Of a stretch of DNA of 63,074 bases, positions 15,730 to 24,084 are shown piece after piece (position 1 is the stretch's first letter; every line of letters begins with the position of its first letter). Source of the stretch: Oscillospiraceae bacterium. GTDB lineage: Bacteria > Bacillota > Clostridia > Oscillospirales > Acutalibacteraceae. Below the pieces are notes generated by a model. That model was given only the letters and a program-made list of their open reading frames with translations. It was not told where the DNA came from and searched no databases. The stretch spans positions 1 through 63,074 of the forward strand of contig SVON01000005.1 of the NCBI GenBank assembly GCA_015066365.1. Reading direction: 5' to 3'. The position numbers were made by a program, and so were the translations under genes.

Positions 15730-16243
15730 CGTATGCCACCACCGATTCTACGTCGTAGCCGGCCAGTGCCTTACGCCCCTCCAGCCCCTTCAGCTCCAGC
15801 AGGAACAGGATCTTCACCACGTCACCGCCCAGCTGCTCCACCAGCTCGGCGGCGGCCTTGATGGTGCCGCCGGTGGCGATCAGGTCGTCCAGTAGCACCA
15901 CCCGCATACCGGGGGTGATGGCGTCCTCGTGGATCTCGATGGTGGCGGTGCCGTATTCCAGGGCGTATTCCTTCTGCACCACGGCGCAGGGCAGCTTGCC
16001 CGCCTTGCGGATGGGCACAAAGGGCTTGCCCAGGTTATAGGCCAGCGGCATACCGAAGATAAAGCCCCGGCTCTCGGCGCCGGCGATCACGTCAAAGTCT
16101 AGTCCCTCCAGCCGTTTTTGCAGCTCGTCAATGGCCAGACGCAGACCCTCGGCGGACTGGAGCACGCTGGTCACGTCCCGGAACAGGATGCCCGGCTCGG
16201 GGAAATCCGGGATGGTGCGCACGTAATCGGCAACAGTTTTCAT
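15719..16243 (-). CDS. apt: Adenine phosphoribosyltransferase
   Basis: A 174-residue enzyme making AMP from adenine and PRPP. The opening VRTIPDFPEPGILFRDVTSVL is typical, and VVLLDDLIATGGTI (about residues 121-134) is the PRPP-binding motif. The start at 16243 is chosen from AAGGAGGGC eight bases upstream; the open frame extends to 16321 without support. First gene of a two-gene unit with the alarmone synthetase. Confidence 0.95.
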   Translation of the reverse strand: MKTVADYVRTIPDFPEPGILFRDVTSVLQSAEGLRLAIDELQKRLEGLDFDVIAGAESRGFIFGMPLAYNLGKPFVPIRKAGKLPCAVVQKEYALEYGTATIEIHEDAITPGMRVVLLDDLIATGGTIKAAAELVEQLGGDVVKILFLLELKGLEGRKALAGYDVESVVAYDGK

Positions 16244-16287
16244 AGGAATGTGCCCTCCTTTTCGGCGTGGGTGTCGTTTCTGCTTAT

Positions 16288-16316
16288 ATTGTATCAAATC
16301 CCGCCGAAAAGGTAAA
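16288..16316 (-). promoter_or_regulatory. Sigma-A promoter of apt
   Basis: On the minus strand: -35 TTTACC (16316-16311), 17-bp spacer, -10 TACAAT (16293-16288). Confidence 0.6.
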
Positions 16317-16352
16317 GACAAATTGTGAATTTTATAAGAATAATTGACGACG

Positions 16353-16526
16353 GTGAAAAGGCTTTGCCTTTTCGGGGGTTCGGTCAGGCGGGTTATCCAA
16401 AGAAGATGACGCCAAAAGATAATTGTCGGGGACTCTGAACCCTGGTTTTGCGCCGGGGAGTGTACTTATCCTAGCGGCTACACGCAAAACCCTGTGAAAA
16501 GGCTTTGCCTTTTCGGGGGTTCGGTC
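16353..16526 (-). repeat. tRNA-Lys-linked palindromic unit with T-arm copy
   Basis: Reading away from tRNA-Lys on the minus strand: hairpin GAAAAGGC-AAA-GCCTTTTC (16514-16496), inverted repeat GGTTTTGCG / CGCAAAACC (16491-16483 and 16452-16444) with a 30-base loop, then a copy of the tRNA-Lys T-arm (16442-16425). That copy matches the tRNA's own 16604-16588 except for one inserted base. A second copy of the hairpin, with 33 bases identical, lies at 16353-16385. The unit is closely similar to the one after tRNA-Arg. Confidence 0.7.
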
Positions 16527-16540
16527 GGTCAGGTTGTCAA

Positions 16541-16578
16541 AAGAAAAAGGATACTCCGTGAGGAGTATCCTTTTTCTT
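16541..16578 (-). terminator. Terminator of tRNA-Lys
   Basis: AAAGGATACTCC / GGAGTATCCTTTTTC around a four-base loop, directly after the encoded CCA. Confidence 0.9.
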
Positions 16579-16654
16579 TGGTGACCCGTCGGGGACTCGA
16601 ACCCCGGGCCCTTTGATTAAAAGTCAAATGCTCTACCAACTGAGCTAACGGGTC
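16579..16654 (-). tRNA. tRNA-Lys (anticodon TTT)
   Basis: 76 nt with acceptor GACCCGT/ACGGGTC, D arm GCTC...GAGC, anticodon loop CTTTTAA, T loop TTCGAGT and an encoded CCA. It is transcribed from its own promoter at 16675-16703. Confidence 0.97.
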
Positions 16655-16674
16655 ATGCACATAAATGCTAACCT

Positions 16675-16703
16675 ATTATACCCACCTGTGCCGGAAAAGT
16701 CAA
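16675..16703 (-). promoter_or_regulatory. Sigma-A promoter of tRNA-Lys
   Basis: Minus strand: -35 TTGACT (16703-16698), 17-bp spacer, -10 TATAAT (16680-16675). Confidence 0.88.
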
Positions 16704-16843
16704 GAGAAAGTTTCATTTTTTGCTTCTTATAGAACAGAGAGTATAACGCTACGTTAGTTATACTTGTTGTATAGCGAAACGCAGGCGTTTCAGACGGGTG
16801 AAAGATCCGCCCTGCGGTTACGCACCGACCGGAGATAGAACCC

Positions 16844-16914
16844 GTAGGGGACGGGTCTCCCGTCCCGCCCCCGGCTGGGATAGGCTATGTAGGGGAGGGG
16901 GCACCCCTCCCGCG
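16844..16914. repeat. Two REP-like palindromes
   Basis: GTAGGGGACGGG / CCCGTCCC (16844-16866) and GTAGGGG-GAGGGG / CCCCTCCC (16889-16912) both begin with the GTAGGGG tag seen in the REPs inside the RAYT gene, but are in tandem orientation. They sit just past the end of glgP and may also end its transcript. Confidence 0.55.
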
Positions 16915-16919
16915 AAACA

Positions 16920-19253
16920 TCACAATCCCCAAATCTCCTTGGCGTACTGCTGTACCGCCCGGTCGGCGGAAAAGGGCCCGGCGGCGCAGAGGTTGCGCCA
17001 TTGTTTGCGCACAAACGCCTCCCGGTGGTCCCGCCAATCCGCCGCCACCTGCTTTTTCGCTTCCAGGCAGGCGGCAAAATCCCCCAGCACGTAGTAGTGA
17101 TCCGGGGTGTGCCAATGGGTGCCGTCCAGCAGGGCGCCGTACAGCTCCCGGAACCCCCCGGTGCCGCCGTCCTCCAGCGTGCCGTCCACCAGAGCGTCCA
17201 GACACCGCTTGAGACGGGGGTCGGCCTCGTATAGGGCGCGGGGTCGGTATTCTGCCGGGTCGGGCAGATCCTCCACCCGGGCACCGAAAACATAGTTGTT
17301 CTCCTCGCCGGCAGCATCCACGATCTGAACGTTGGCTCCGTCGTAGGTGCCCAGCGTCACCGCGCCGTTCAGCATCATCTTCATATTGCCGGTGCCGGAG
17401 GCCTCGGTACCGGCGGTGGAGATCTGCTCGGACACGTCTGCCGCCGGGATGATGTGCTGGGCATAGGTCACGTTGTAGTCGGTGACAAACACCACCTGCA
17501 GCACCTGCCGCACCACCGGGTCAGCGTCGATCAGGCGGGCTACCTCGTGAATGAGCTGGATCACCCCTTTGGCCCGGGCATAGCCGGGGGCGGCCTTGCC
17601 GCCGAACAGGAACAGGGTGGGCGGAAAATCGGTCAGAGACCCTTCCCGCAGTTCAAAATATAGTTCCAGCACGCAGAGGATGTTTAAGAGCTGCCGTTTG
17701 TATTCGTGGATGCGTTTGATCTGCACGTCAAACACAGCTTCGGGGTTCACCGTGATCCCCTCCCGCCGCGCCAGTTGCTCCGCCAGTCGGTGCTTGTTCT
17801 GCTGTTTGATGGCGGCAAACCGCGCCATCACCGCCGGGTCGTCGGCATAAGGGGCGAGCCGCTTCAGCCGGGCAAGGTCGGTGACCCACCGCTCGTCGCC
17901 CAACAGCTGGGTGATGAGGGCGGACAGCGCCGGGTTGCAGAGCAACAGCCAGCGGCGGGGGGTGATGCCGTTGGTGACGTTGAGTATCTTGTTGGGATAG
18001 AGGTCCTGCCAGGCCCTCAGCACCCGGGTCTGCAGAATCTCGGTGTGCAGGGGCGCCACCCCGTTGATGCGGGTGGAATACCGGCAGGCCAGATGAGCCA
18101 TGTGCACCCGCTCGTTCTGGACGATGTCCAGGTGGGCGCGGGTCTCCGAGGGCACCTCAAAGGCGTTGAGTTCCCGGAAAAAGCGCCGGTTCAGCCGCCG
18201 CACCACCGGGATCAGGTGGGGACAGACCTTGCGCCATACCGCGATATCCCAGGTCTCCAACGCCTCCGCCATCACCGTGTGGTTGGTGTAGCAGAACACC
18301 CGGGTGGCCAGGTCCGCCGCTTTGTCAAAGGGTACGCCCCGCCCGTTCAGCCGCCACGTAAGCTCCGGGATGGCAATGACCGGATGGGTGTCGTTGAGCT
18401 GTACCGCCACCGCCTCCGGCAGGGTTTTCCACGCCGGGCCGTGGGTCTGCTCAAACCGGCGCAGAAGATCCTGCACCGAGGCGGAGGCAAAGAAATACTG
18501 CTGGCTCAGCCGCAGCACCTTGCCCGCCGGGGTGGAGTCGTTGGGGTACAGCACCCGGGACAGGTCTTCTGCCCTCGTTTTGTCCGCCACCGCCTTTTGG
18601 TAGTGTTGGTGGTTGAACTGGGCAAAATCAAAAGGGGTCATCGGCTCTGCCTGCCACAGCCGCAGGGTGCGTACCTGCCTTGCGCCGTAGCCCACCACGG
18701 GATAATCGTAGGGAATGGCCCGTACCGTGCCGCTTTTCAGCGGCACCGTCACCGCCTCCTGTTCCCGGCGTACCGACCAGGGGTCGCCGAACCGGGTCCA
18801 GTGGTCGGGGCTCTCCTGCTGAATGCCGTCGGCAAAGGTCTGCTTAAACAGGCCGTAGCGGTAGCGGATGCCGTAGCCGTCCAGAGGGATGCCCTTGGTG
18901 GCGGCGGCGTCCAAAAAGCAGGCCGCCAACCGACCCAGCCCGCCGTTGCCCAGGGCGGCGTCCTCGATCTCCTCCAACCGGGCCGGGTCTGCCCCGGCCT
19001 CGGTCAGGGCGGCGTGGGCAGCATCCCACAGCCCGGTATTCAGCAGGTTGTTGTCCCACAGCCGCCCCAGCAGGTATTCGGCGGAGAAATAATACACCCG
19101 CCGCCCCTCTTGTTGCCGGCAGGTCTCCCACGTTGGGGCGATCTTGCCCATCACCGCCTCCGCCAGCACCGCCTGCAGCTCTCCGGCGGCCAGGGTCGCC
19201 AGAGGTGCCTGATACCGGCGGTGGGCGATTTTCTCCAGTGTTTGTTTGTTCAT
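16920..19253 (-). CDS. glgP: Glycogen/alpha-glucan phosphorylase
   Basis: A 777-residue PLP enzyme releasing glucose-1-phosphate from alpha-1,4-glucans. RVYYFSAEYLLGR and GNGGLGRLAACFLDA lie in the N-terminal domain, AVQLNDTHPVIAIPELTW in the middle, and GTEASGTGNMKMMLNGAVTLGTYDGAN around residue 640 is the cofactor-binding region with the PLP lysine. The start at 19253 has GGGGGAG upstream; the open frame to 19493 overlaps the permease gene. Last gene of a four-gene operon with a CUT1 sugar importer, so imported maltodextrin is probably cleaved by phosphorolysis inside the cell. Confidence 0.93.
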   Translation of the reverse strand: MNKQTLEKIAHRRYQAPLATLAAGELQAVLAEAVMGKIAPTWETCRQQEGRRVYYFSAEYLLGRLWDNNLLNTGLWDAAHAALTEAGADPARLEEIEDAALGNGGLGRLAACFLDAAATKGIPLDGYGIRYRYGLFKQTFADGIQQESPDHWTRFGDPWSVRREQEAVTVPLKSGTVRAIPYDYPVVGYGARQVRTLRLWQAEPMTPFDFAQFNHQHYQKAVADKTRAEDLSRVLYPNDSTPAGKVLRLSQQYFFASASVQDLLRRFEQTHGPAWKTLPEAVAVQLNDTHPVIAIPELTWRLNGRGVPFDKAADLATRVFCYTNHTVMAEALETWDIAVWRKVCPHLIPVVRRLNRRFFRELNAFEVPSETRAHLDIVQNERVHMAHLACRYSTRINGVAPLHTEILQTRVLRAWQDLYPNKILNVTNGITPRRWLLLCNPALSALITQLLGDERWVTDLARLKRLAPYADDPAVMARFAAIKQQNKHRLAEQLARREGITVNPEAVFDVQIKRIHEYKRQLLNILCVLELYFELREGSLTDFPPTLFLFGGKAAPGYARAKGVIQLIHEVARLIDADPVVRQVLQVVFVTDYNVTYAQHIIPAADVSEQISTAGTEASGTGNMKMMLNGAVTLGTYDGANVQIVDAAGEENNYVFGARVEDLPDPAEYRPRALYEADPRLKRCLDALVDGTLEDGGTGGFRELYGALLDGTHWHTPDHYYVLGDFAACLEAKKQVAADWRDHREAFVRKQWRNLCAAGPFSADRAVQQYAKEIWGL

Positions 19254-19270
19254 AAAGTCTCCCCCTCTCA

Positions 19271-20101
19271 TCAGCCCTTCACCGCGCCGGCGATGACCCC
19301 GCTGATGATGTATTTCTGTCCGATGAGATAAAACCCGATGATGGGCAGGATGGCCAGCACCAGCATAGCCATCAGACCGCCGTAGTCGGTGGCGCCGTAG
19401 GCGCCCTGCATAGCGATCTGGATGGCCACCGGCACCGTCTTTTCTTCGGTGCCCAGAATCAGATAGGGCAGGAGATAGTCGTTCCAGATCCACATAGCGT
19501 TGAGGATGGACACCGTCACCGCCGTGGGACGCAGCAGGGGGAACACCACCCGAAAAAAGGTCTGAAAGGGACCCGCTCCGTCGATGGTGGCGGCCTCCTC
19601 GATCTCACCGGGGATGGCCCGCACAAACCCTGCCAGCAGAAACACCGACAGACCCGATCCGAAGCCCAGATACACCGGCAGAATGCCGATGACGCTGTCC
19701 AGCTCCAGCTCCCCCACCACGTAGGTCATGGTGTACATCACCATCTGAAAGGGGACGATCATACTGAACACAAAGAGGAAATACAGGATCTTGCACAGGA
19801 CCGAGCGGGAGCGCACCAAATACCAGGCGGTCATACTGCACCCCACGATGAGCAGCAGCACCGACCCCACCGTGATCACCACGCTGCGCCCAAACGCCGC
19901 GGCAAACCCGGCGGCGGAAAGTCCGGTGCGATAGTTCTCCCACCCCACGAAGGTCTGGGGGTTGGGCAACGCAAAGGGGTCGCCGGAGATATACAGCCGG
20001 GATTTGAAGGAGTTGAGCACCACCAGCACCACCGGCAGCAGAAACACCGCCGCCAACAGCCACAAAAGCAGGCGGGCGGGGTGGCGTTTTCGGTTTTCCA
20101 T
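19271..20101 (-). CDS. Carbohydrate ABC transporter permease (MalG type)
   Basis: A 276-residue membrane protein with six hydrophobic segments, of the CUT1 family. The coupling motif EEAATIDGAGPFQTFFRVVFPLLRP (about residues 177-201) contacts the shared ATPase. Its ATG overlaps the stop of the MalF-type gene by one base (TGATG). No ATPase is encoded here; such systems often use a common MsmX-like ATPase from elsewhere. Confidence 0.9.
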   Translation of the reverse strand: MENRKRHPARLLLWLLAAVFLLPVVLVVLNSFKSRLYISGDPFALPNPQTFVGWENYRTGLSAAGFAAAFGRSVVITVGSVLLLIVGCSMTAWYLVRSRSVLCKILYFLFVFSMIVPFQMVMYTMTYVVGELELDSVIGILPVYLGFGSGLSVFLLAGFVRAIPGEIEEAATIDGAGPFQTFFRVVFPLLRPTAVTVSILNAMWIWNDYLLPYLILGTEEKTVPVAIQIAMQGAYGATDYGGLMAMLVLAILPIIGFYLIGQKYIISGVIAGAVKG

Positions 20102-20946
20102 CAGGCATCCACCTCCTGTCGGCGGGTTAAGAATAGCTGAACACCGGCCAGGGCCGCCACCAGCAGGAAAAACAGCACCGCCTTGGCCTGACCCACCCCC
20201 TGCCAGCCGATCCGACCGTAGAAGGTGTTGTAGATATCCAGAGCCAGCATTTGGGTCTGCCGTTCCGGGGCCCCGGCGGTCAGCGCCAGGTTTTGGTCAA
20301 AGAGCTTGAAGGAGTTGGTGAGGGTGAGGAAGGTGCAGATGGTGATGGCGGGCATCACCAGCGGGATCTTGACCCGCCATAGGGTGGTCCAGCCCCCCGC
20401 GCCGTCCATAGCGGCGGCCTCCAGCAGCTCCCCCGGCACGTTTTGCAGACCGGCGATGTAGATGATCATCATATAGCCGGTCAACTGCCATACGTTCAGG
20501 CTGACCAACCCCCAAAAGCCGTAGGTGGCGGAAAAGGTGATGTCCACCCCGAAAAAGCCCAGAAGCCCGTTGACCAGCAGGCTGAACACGTAGCCCAGCA
20601 CGATGCCGCCGATGAGATTGGGCATAAAGAACACGCCCCGCAGCAGGGTGGTGCCCCGACCGGGGCGGGTCAGCGCCAGCGCCAGCACAAAGGACAGCAC
20701 GTTCACCACCACCAGACACACCAGGGTGAACAGGGCAGAAAAGGTCAGCGCCCCCAGAAAGCCGTCGTCCTCGGTGAAGGCCCGCACGTAGTTTTCCCAC
20801 CCCACGAAGTGGGTGTTTTGGATGGTGGTGAACCGGTGGAAGGAGAGCCACACACCCATCCCGAAGGGTACCAAAAAGGCGATGCAAAACGCCACGAGGG
20901 TGGGGAGCACAAATACCGGAAACCACCGGCCAAAATGTTTATTCAT
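20101..20946 (-). CDS. Carbohydrate ABC transporter permease (MalF type)
   Basis: A 281-residue CUT1 permease with about six hydrophobic segments and the coupling block LLEAAAMDGAGGWTTLWRVKIPLVMPA near residues 178-204. The ATG at 20946 fits AAAGGGA better than a GTG two codons earlier. It lies between the binding-protein gene and its MalG-type partner. Confidence 0.9.
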   Translation of the reverse strand: MNKHFGRWFPVFVLPTLVAFCIAFLVPFGMGVWLSFHRFTTIQNTHFVGWENYVRAFTEDDGFLGALTFSALFTLVCLVVVNVLSFVLALALTRPGRGTTLLRGVFFMPNLIGGIVLGYVFSLLVNGLLGFFGVDITFSATYGFWGLVSLNVWQLTGYMMIIYIAGLQNVPGELLEAAAMDGAGGWTTLWRVKIPLVMPAITICTFLTLTNSFKLFDQNLALTAGAPERQTQMLALDIYNTFYGRIGWQGVGQAKAVLFFLLVAALAGVQLFLTRRQEVDA

Positions 20947-20967
20947 CGCCACCGTCCCTTTCTGCGG

Positions 20968-22314
20968 TTACCGGCTCTGGGCGGATTCCCGCTCCCAACC
21001 GGCCTTCATATCCTTGACCACCGCGTCCCAGGTCTTGCCCCCTTGGGCGTATTTCAGCAGCGAGGCACCAAAATCCTCTTTGAACCGCATCGAGGGGAAC
21101 AGCGTGAAGTGCCAGGGGATGGTGGTCACCCCCTCCTTTTTCATCCACGCCGCCACCTGCCGGGCCAGAGGGTCGTTGGGGGTCTCCTGGCTGGTAAAGG
21201 TGTCAAAGGGGGCGATAAGCCCCAGCTCCTCCACCACCAGCCGCTTGGCCTGGGGGTCGGAGTACATCCAATAGGCAAAATCCGCCGCGGCCTTTTGCTG
21301 TTCCTCGGTGGCCTGGCTGTTGATGGCGTAATAGTTTTCGGTGCCGATGGCCAACCCCTGCTTTTCCTCGCCGGGGATGCCGGTATAGATGGGCAAAAAC
21401 CGCAGGTTGTCCGCCTTCACCTTATTGCCGGACACGTCCTTGATCTGGCTCCAGGCCCAGTTGCCGTTTTGCACCATCACGCACCGCTCCAGCGCAAACT
21501 CCGCCATCGAGTCCACCACCGTCTTGCTGCCGGCCAGCTTTCGGTCGGTGACCCCGTTGTTCAGGTACAGGTCAAAGATGTTCCGATAGCGGTCGGCGTG
21601 GGTAAAGTCGATGGTGCGCAGGGCATTTTGGTCGCTGAGGTTCACCTTACTCTCGGTGAACTCGTAGGAGAGGGGGATGTTCAGCAGATGGGTCTGCCAC
21701 CGCCAATCCTCGCCGGCCTTCAGCGAGGTGGAGGCAAAGACGCCGTCAATCCCCAGCGCCTTTTTGTGTTTTTGCATATCCTCCACCACCGTCTTGAGGG
21801 CGGAGAAGCTTTGGACCTCGTCCATCGCGTTGATCTCTTTCTGCCGGTCGGGCAGGGCAAAGTATTTGTCGGTGAGGGCGGTGTTATAGATGATGCCGTA
21901 GCCCTCCACCACGTAGGGGATGCCCACCACCCGGGCTCCGTCCTTCACCGCCATATCCGGGTCGTTCAGATGCCGATACAGCTCGGTGCCGGATAGGTCG
22001 GCGCAATAATCCTTCCAGGCGGCGTAGCCCCGGGGCCCGTTGATCTGGAACAGGGTGGGGGCCTCCTTGGTGGCCATTTTGGCGGCCAGGGTCTGCTCAT
22101 AGGTGTTGTTGGCGGCGGTCTCCACCACCACTTTTATCCCGGTTTTTTCCTCATAGAGCTTGGCCAGCTTTTCGTATTTGTCGGCGATCTCAGGCTTAAA
22201 GTTGAGATACCGCACCACCATCTCTTCCTCCTCGCCGCAGGCGGCCAGGGTGGGGAGCATCAGCGCCGCTACCAAAGCCAGAGCCAGCAGGCGCAAAAAG
22301 TTTCGCTGTTTCAT
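20968..22314 (-). CDS. Extracellular sugar-binding lipoprotein
   Basis: A 448-residue solute-binding protein of family 1. The signal peptide ends in the lipobox LPTLAAC, so it is lipid-anchored. Residues after about 35 (VVRYLNFKPEIADKYEKLAKLYEEKTGIKVVVE) match the start of family-1 binding domains, and TLFQINGPRGYAAWKDY resembles the ligand cleft region. The ATG at 22314 has GGAGG at a spacing of eight. First gene of the importer-phosphorylase operon. With glgP downstream the ligand is probably a maltodextrin. Confidence 0.9.
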   Translation of the reverse strand: MKQRNFLRLLALALVAALMLPTLAACGEEEEMVVRYLNFKPEIADKYEKLAKLYEEKTGIKVVVETAANNTYEQTLAAKMATKEAPTLFQINGPRGYAAWKDYCADLSGTELYRHLNDPDMAVKDGARVVGIPYVVEGYGIIYNTALTDKYFALPDRQKEINAMDEVQSFSALKTVVEDMQKHKKALGIDGVFASTSLKAGEDWRWQTHLLNIPLSYEFTESKVNLSDQNALRTIDFTHADRYRNIFDLYLNNGVTDRKLAGSKTVVDSMAEFALERCVMVQNGNWAWSQIKDVSGNKVKADNLRFLPIYTGIPGEEKQGLAIGTENYYAINSQATEEQQKAAADFAYWMYSDPQAKRLVVEELGLIAPFDTFTSQETPNDPLARQVAAWMKKEGVTTIPWHFTLFPSMRFKEDFGASLLKYAQGGKTWDAVVKDMKAGWERESAQSR

Positions 22315-22355
22315 ACACATTACCTCCATTGTTTTGGTCAATGGGTAGTGTGTGT

Positions 22356-22383
22356 GGTTGTGTTGCAAATATGCAACACAACC
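22356..22383. promoter_or_regulatory. 28-bp palindrome upstream of the sugar operon (operator candidate)
   Basis: GGTTGTGTTGCA (22356-22367) and TGCAACACAACC (22372-22383) are perfect inverted arms around AATA, 42 bp before the binding-protein start. There is no T-run, so it is more likely a protein-binding site than a terminator. A LacI-type maltose regulator is one possibility. Confidence 0.6.
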
Positions 22384-22403
22384 TGAAACCCAGAGCACAA
22401 AAT

Positions 22404-22473
22404 AAAAAACACGGCATCGTCACGATGCCGTGTTTTTTTTGTTATACAGAAGCAGCCCTTAATCCGGCTCCCT
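22404..22473. repeat. Left copy of a ~68-bp direct repeat (terminator plus tail)
   Basis: It contains the perfect hairpin AACACGGCATCG-TCA-CGATGCCGTGTT with T-run, then GTTATACAGAAGCAGCCC and on to CCGGCTCCCT. The same sequence, differing by two T, recurs at 24085-24152. A short GC-rich inverted repeat (CTCCCTCGCCAGAGGGAG) extends the left copy only. Confidence 0.85.
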
Positions 22474-22582
22474 CGCCAGAGGGAGGTGGATGATGTTGTG
22501 CGTTCTAATGTTGAACAAGAAATCCCTGCGTTGAATCTCTTCTTAATTTAGTAAGGGCCATTTTAGCATTGCCCACAGCAGG

Positions 22583-22825
22583 TCACAGAGACACTAATTC
22601 TTCCAGTGTCACCTCAAACAACGTGGCAAAAGCAAGCAGTTCAATATCGGTCACAAAGCGTTGACCGCTTTCAATGCGCTGGATGGCGTTTTTATCCACG
22701 TCCAGCCCCACCAACTGCAACCGATCCGCCAAGGCGCGTTGGGATAGTTTTTGGTTTGTGCGTAGAGCGGCAATTTGCTTGCCACAGAGATTGTTTCTGC
22801 CATCGGAAGCTTTGTTAATAAACAT
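22583..22825 (-). CDS. XRE-family regulator
   Basis: 80 residues: KQIAALRTNQKLSQRALADRLQLVGLDVDKNAIQRIESGQRFVTDIELLAFATLFEVTLEELV, an XRE domain with an unusually long turn (LVGLDVDKN) between the helices. GGAG precedes the ATG. It is divergent from two lipoprotein genes across a control region with perfect 14-bp inverted repeats, so it probably regulates them and itself. The whole unit lies between two direct repeats. Confidence 0.8.
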   Translation of the reverse strand: MFINKASDGRNNLCGKQIAALRTNQKLSQRALADRLQLVGLDVDKNAIQRIESGQRFVTDIELLAFATLFEVTLEELVSL

Positions 22826-22836
22826 ATAATTTCTCC

Positions 22837-22914
22837 TTTTGACATTTAGTGCTTGTCAACAATGAAATTATATGGTATTCTATGCAATAGAATGACATTT
22901 ACTAAATGTCAAAA
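22837..22914. promoter_or_regulatory. Divergent control region: promoter flanked by 14-bp inverted operators
   Basis: TTTTGACATTTAGT (22837-22850) and ACTAAATGTCAAAA (22901-22914) are perfect inverted copies. The right arm also forms a local palindrome TGACATTTA-C-TAAATGTCA (22893-22911). Between them is a rightward promoter: -35 TTGTCA (22853-22858), 17 bp, -10 TATTCT (22876-22881). Confidence 0.75.
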
Positions 22915-22931
22915 GAAAAGGAGGAAAACCA

Positions 22932-23471
22932 ATGAAAACAAAACTGTTGGCTCTGATGATGGCGGTGTGCCTGTTGGGCGGCTTGGTGTTGTCCGGCTGT
23001 TCCGGTGGTGGGGTGGACAAACTCTGCGATTACGTCAAAAAGAATGGCACGCAGGATGAAAACGGCTATGATTTGACCTTTTCCGAAAGCCTCTTTGGCA
23101 GCGAATCTGCCGGCGATTTTAGTTTCCACGTGAATGACGACGGAGACCTCTCTTTAATCGGCAGTTTCACCGCTTACAGCGATACCGTGGTTATTCATAT
23201 TATTTCCGGCGCGGATACCTACGATGTGATGCTCATCTCTACTGAGCGCAGCGGCAAGGCGAAAGTGAACGCCGACTTGAAGCCTGACACTTACAACGGC
23301 GAGTCCTATGGCCTGCTTAATGCCGTGGTGCGGGATAACAACGAGGCCAGCGAGGCAGTGTATCAGTCCCTCTGCGAGGAGTATGCCTATATGACGATCA
23401 AAACGCTGTCCACCCATCTGCCGGAGGGGGTCACGATGGCAGACTTGGGTTTTGCGGCTTTTGATGAATAA
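22932..23471 (+). CDS. Putative lipoprotein, paralogue 1
   Basis: A 179-residue exported protein with signal peptide and lipobox LVLSGC. The mature part has no known domain. It ends in LSTHLPEGVTMADLGF, which is nearly the same as the end of the next gene's product (ISDHLPSGVTIRDLGF), and both share a pattern of beta-strand-like segments with YDV and a conserved late Ala/Tyr helix. The ATG follows AAGGAGG. It is co-transcribed with the next gene under the XRE-type control region. Function unknown. Confidence 0.7.
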   Translation: MKTKLLALMMAVCLLGGLVLSGCSGGGVDKLCDYVKKNGTQDENGYDLTFSESLFGSESAGDFSFHVNDDGDLSLIGSFTAYSDTVVIHIISGADTYDVMLISTERSGKAKVNADLKPDTYNGESYGLLNAVVRDNNEASEAVYQSLCEEYAYMTIKTLSTHLPEGVTMADLGFAAFDE

Positions 23472-23485
23472 AGGAGGAAGAAATA

Positions 23486-24082
23486 ATGAAAAAAAGAATT
23501 GCCTTATTCTGCGCTGTGGTTATGCTGCTGACGTTGGCTGTTGGCTGTACCACCACCGCCCCGAAAACCACCGACAACCCCGAAGAGGACGCCGTCACCA
23601 CCACCGAACCGCCCCAAACCCCCTTTGGGTTGCTGAAGAAGTATATTGAGGATAAGGGCGAGGCCACCGCTGACGGTTATGCGTATGCCTATGAAGGTCG
23701 ATTTATTTACGAGGGTAATTTCCGCTATGAGGCGGATCAGGACGGCGATCTTCGCTTTGTGTGCGCGTGGCCGGAGGAGAACTGGTCGTTGACCATCGAA
23801 TTGGAAGAGGGCGCCGCCACCTACGACGTGACCTTTGTGACAAAGGGTAAGTCGAAACAGACCCTGACTTTGACAGGTGACCTAGATTTGGCTGTGTTCG
23901 ATGGGCGTAACGGCGAGGATGCTCTTGTTAACGCCACCATCGCGGGAAAGACCTATTTCACCGAAGATTCTCAGGCGCTGATGGAGTGCGGAACCTGTTT
24001 GCGAGATGCGATGTACGTTATCTCTGACCATCTGCCTTCGGGTGTGACTATCCGGGACTTGGGATTTAACTATCAAGATTAA
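23486..24082 (+). CDS. Putative lipoprotein, paralogue 2
   Basis: A 198-residue exported protein with lipobox LAVGC and a Thr/Pro-rich linker (TTTAPKTTDNPEEDAVTTTEPP) before the folded part. It is a clear but diverged paralogue of the preceding gene, 14 bases downstream of its stop. The folded part begins with FGLLKKYIEDKGEATADGYAY, aligning with DKLCDYVKKNGTQDENGYD. Ends just before the right-hand direct repeat. No function can be assigned. Confidence 0.7.
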   Translation: MKKRIALFCAVVMLLTLAVGCTTTAPKTTDNPEEDAVTTTEPPQTPFGLLKKYIEDKGEATADGYAYAYEGRFIYEGNFRYEADQDGDLRFVCAWPEENWSLTIELEEGAATYDVTFVTKGKSKQTLTLTGDLDLAVFDGRNGEDALVNATIAGKTYFTEDSQALMECGTCLRDAMYVISDHLPSGVTIRDLGFNYQD

Positions 24083-24084
24083 CA

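Noticed and set aside
16844-16914. Plain terminator of glgP only
   Set aside because: The hairpins lack T-runs and share the GTAGGGG tag of the REPs in the RAYT gene, so they are better described as REP-like repeats.
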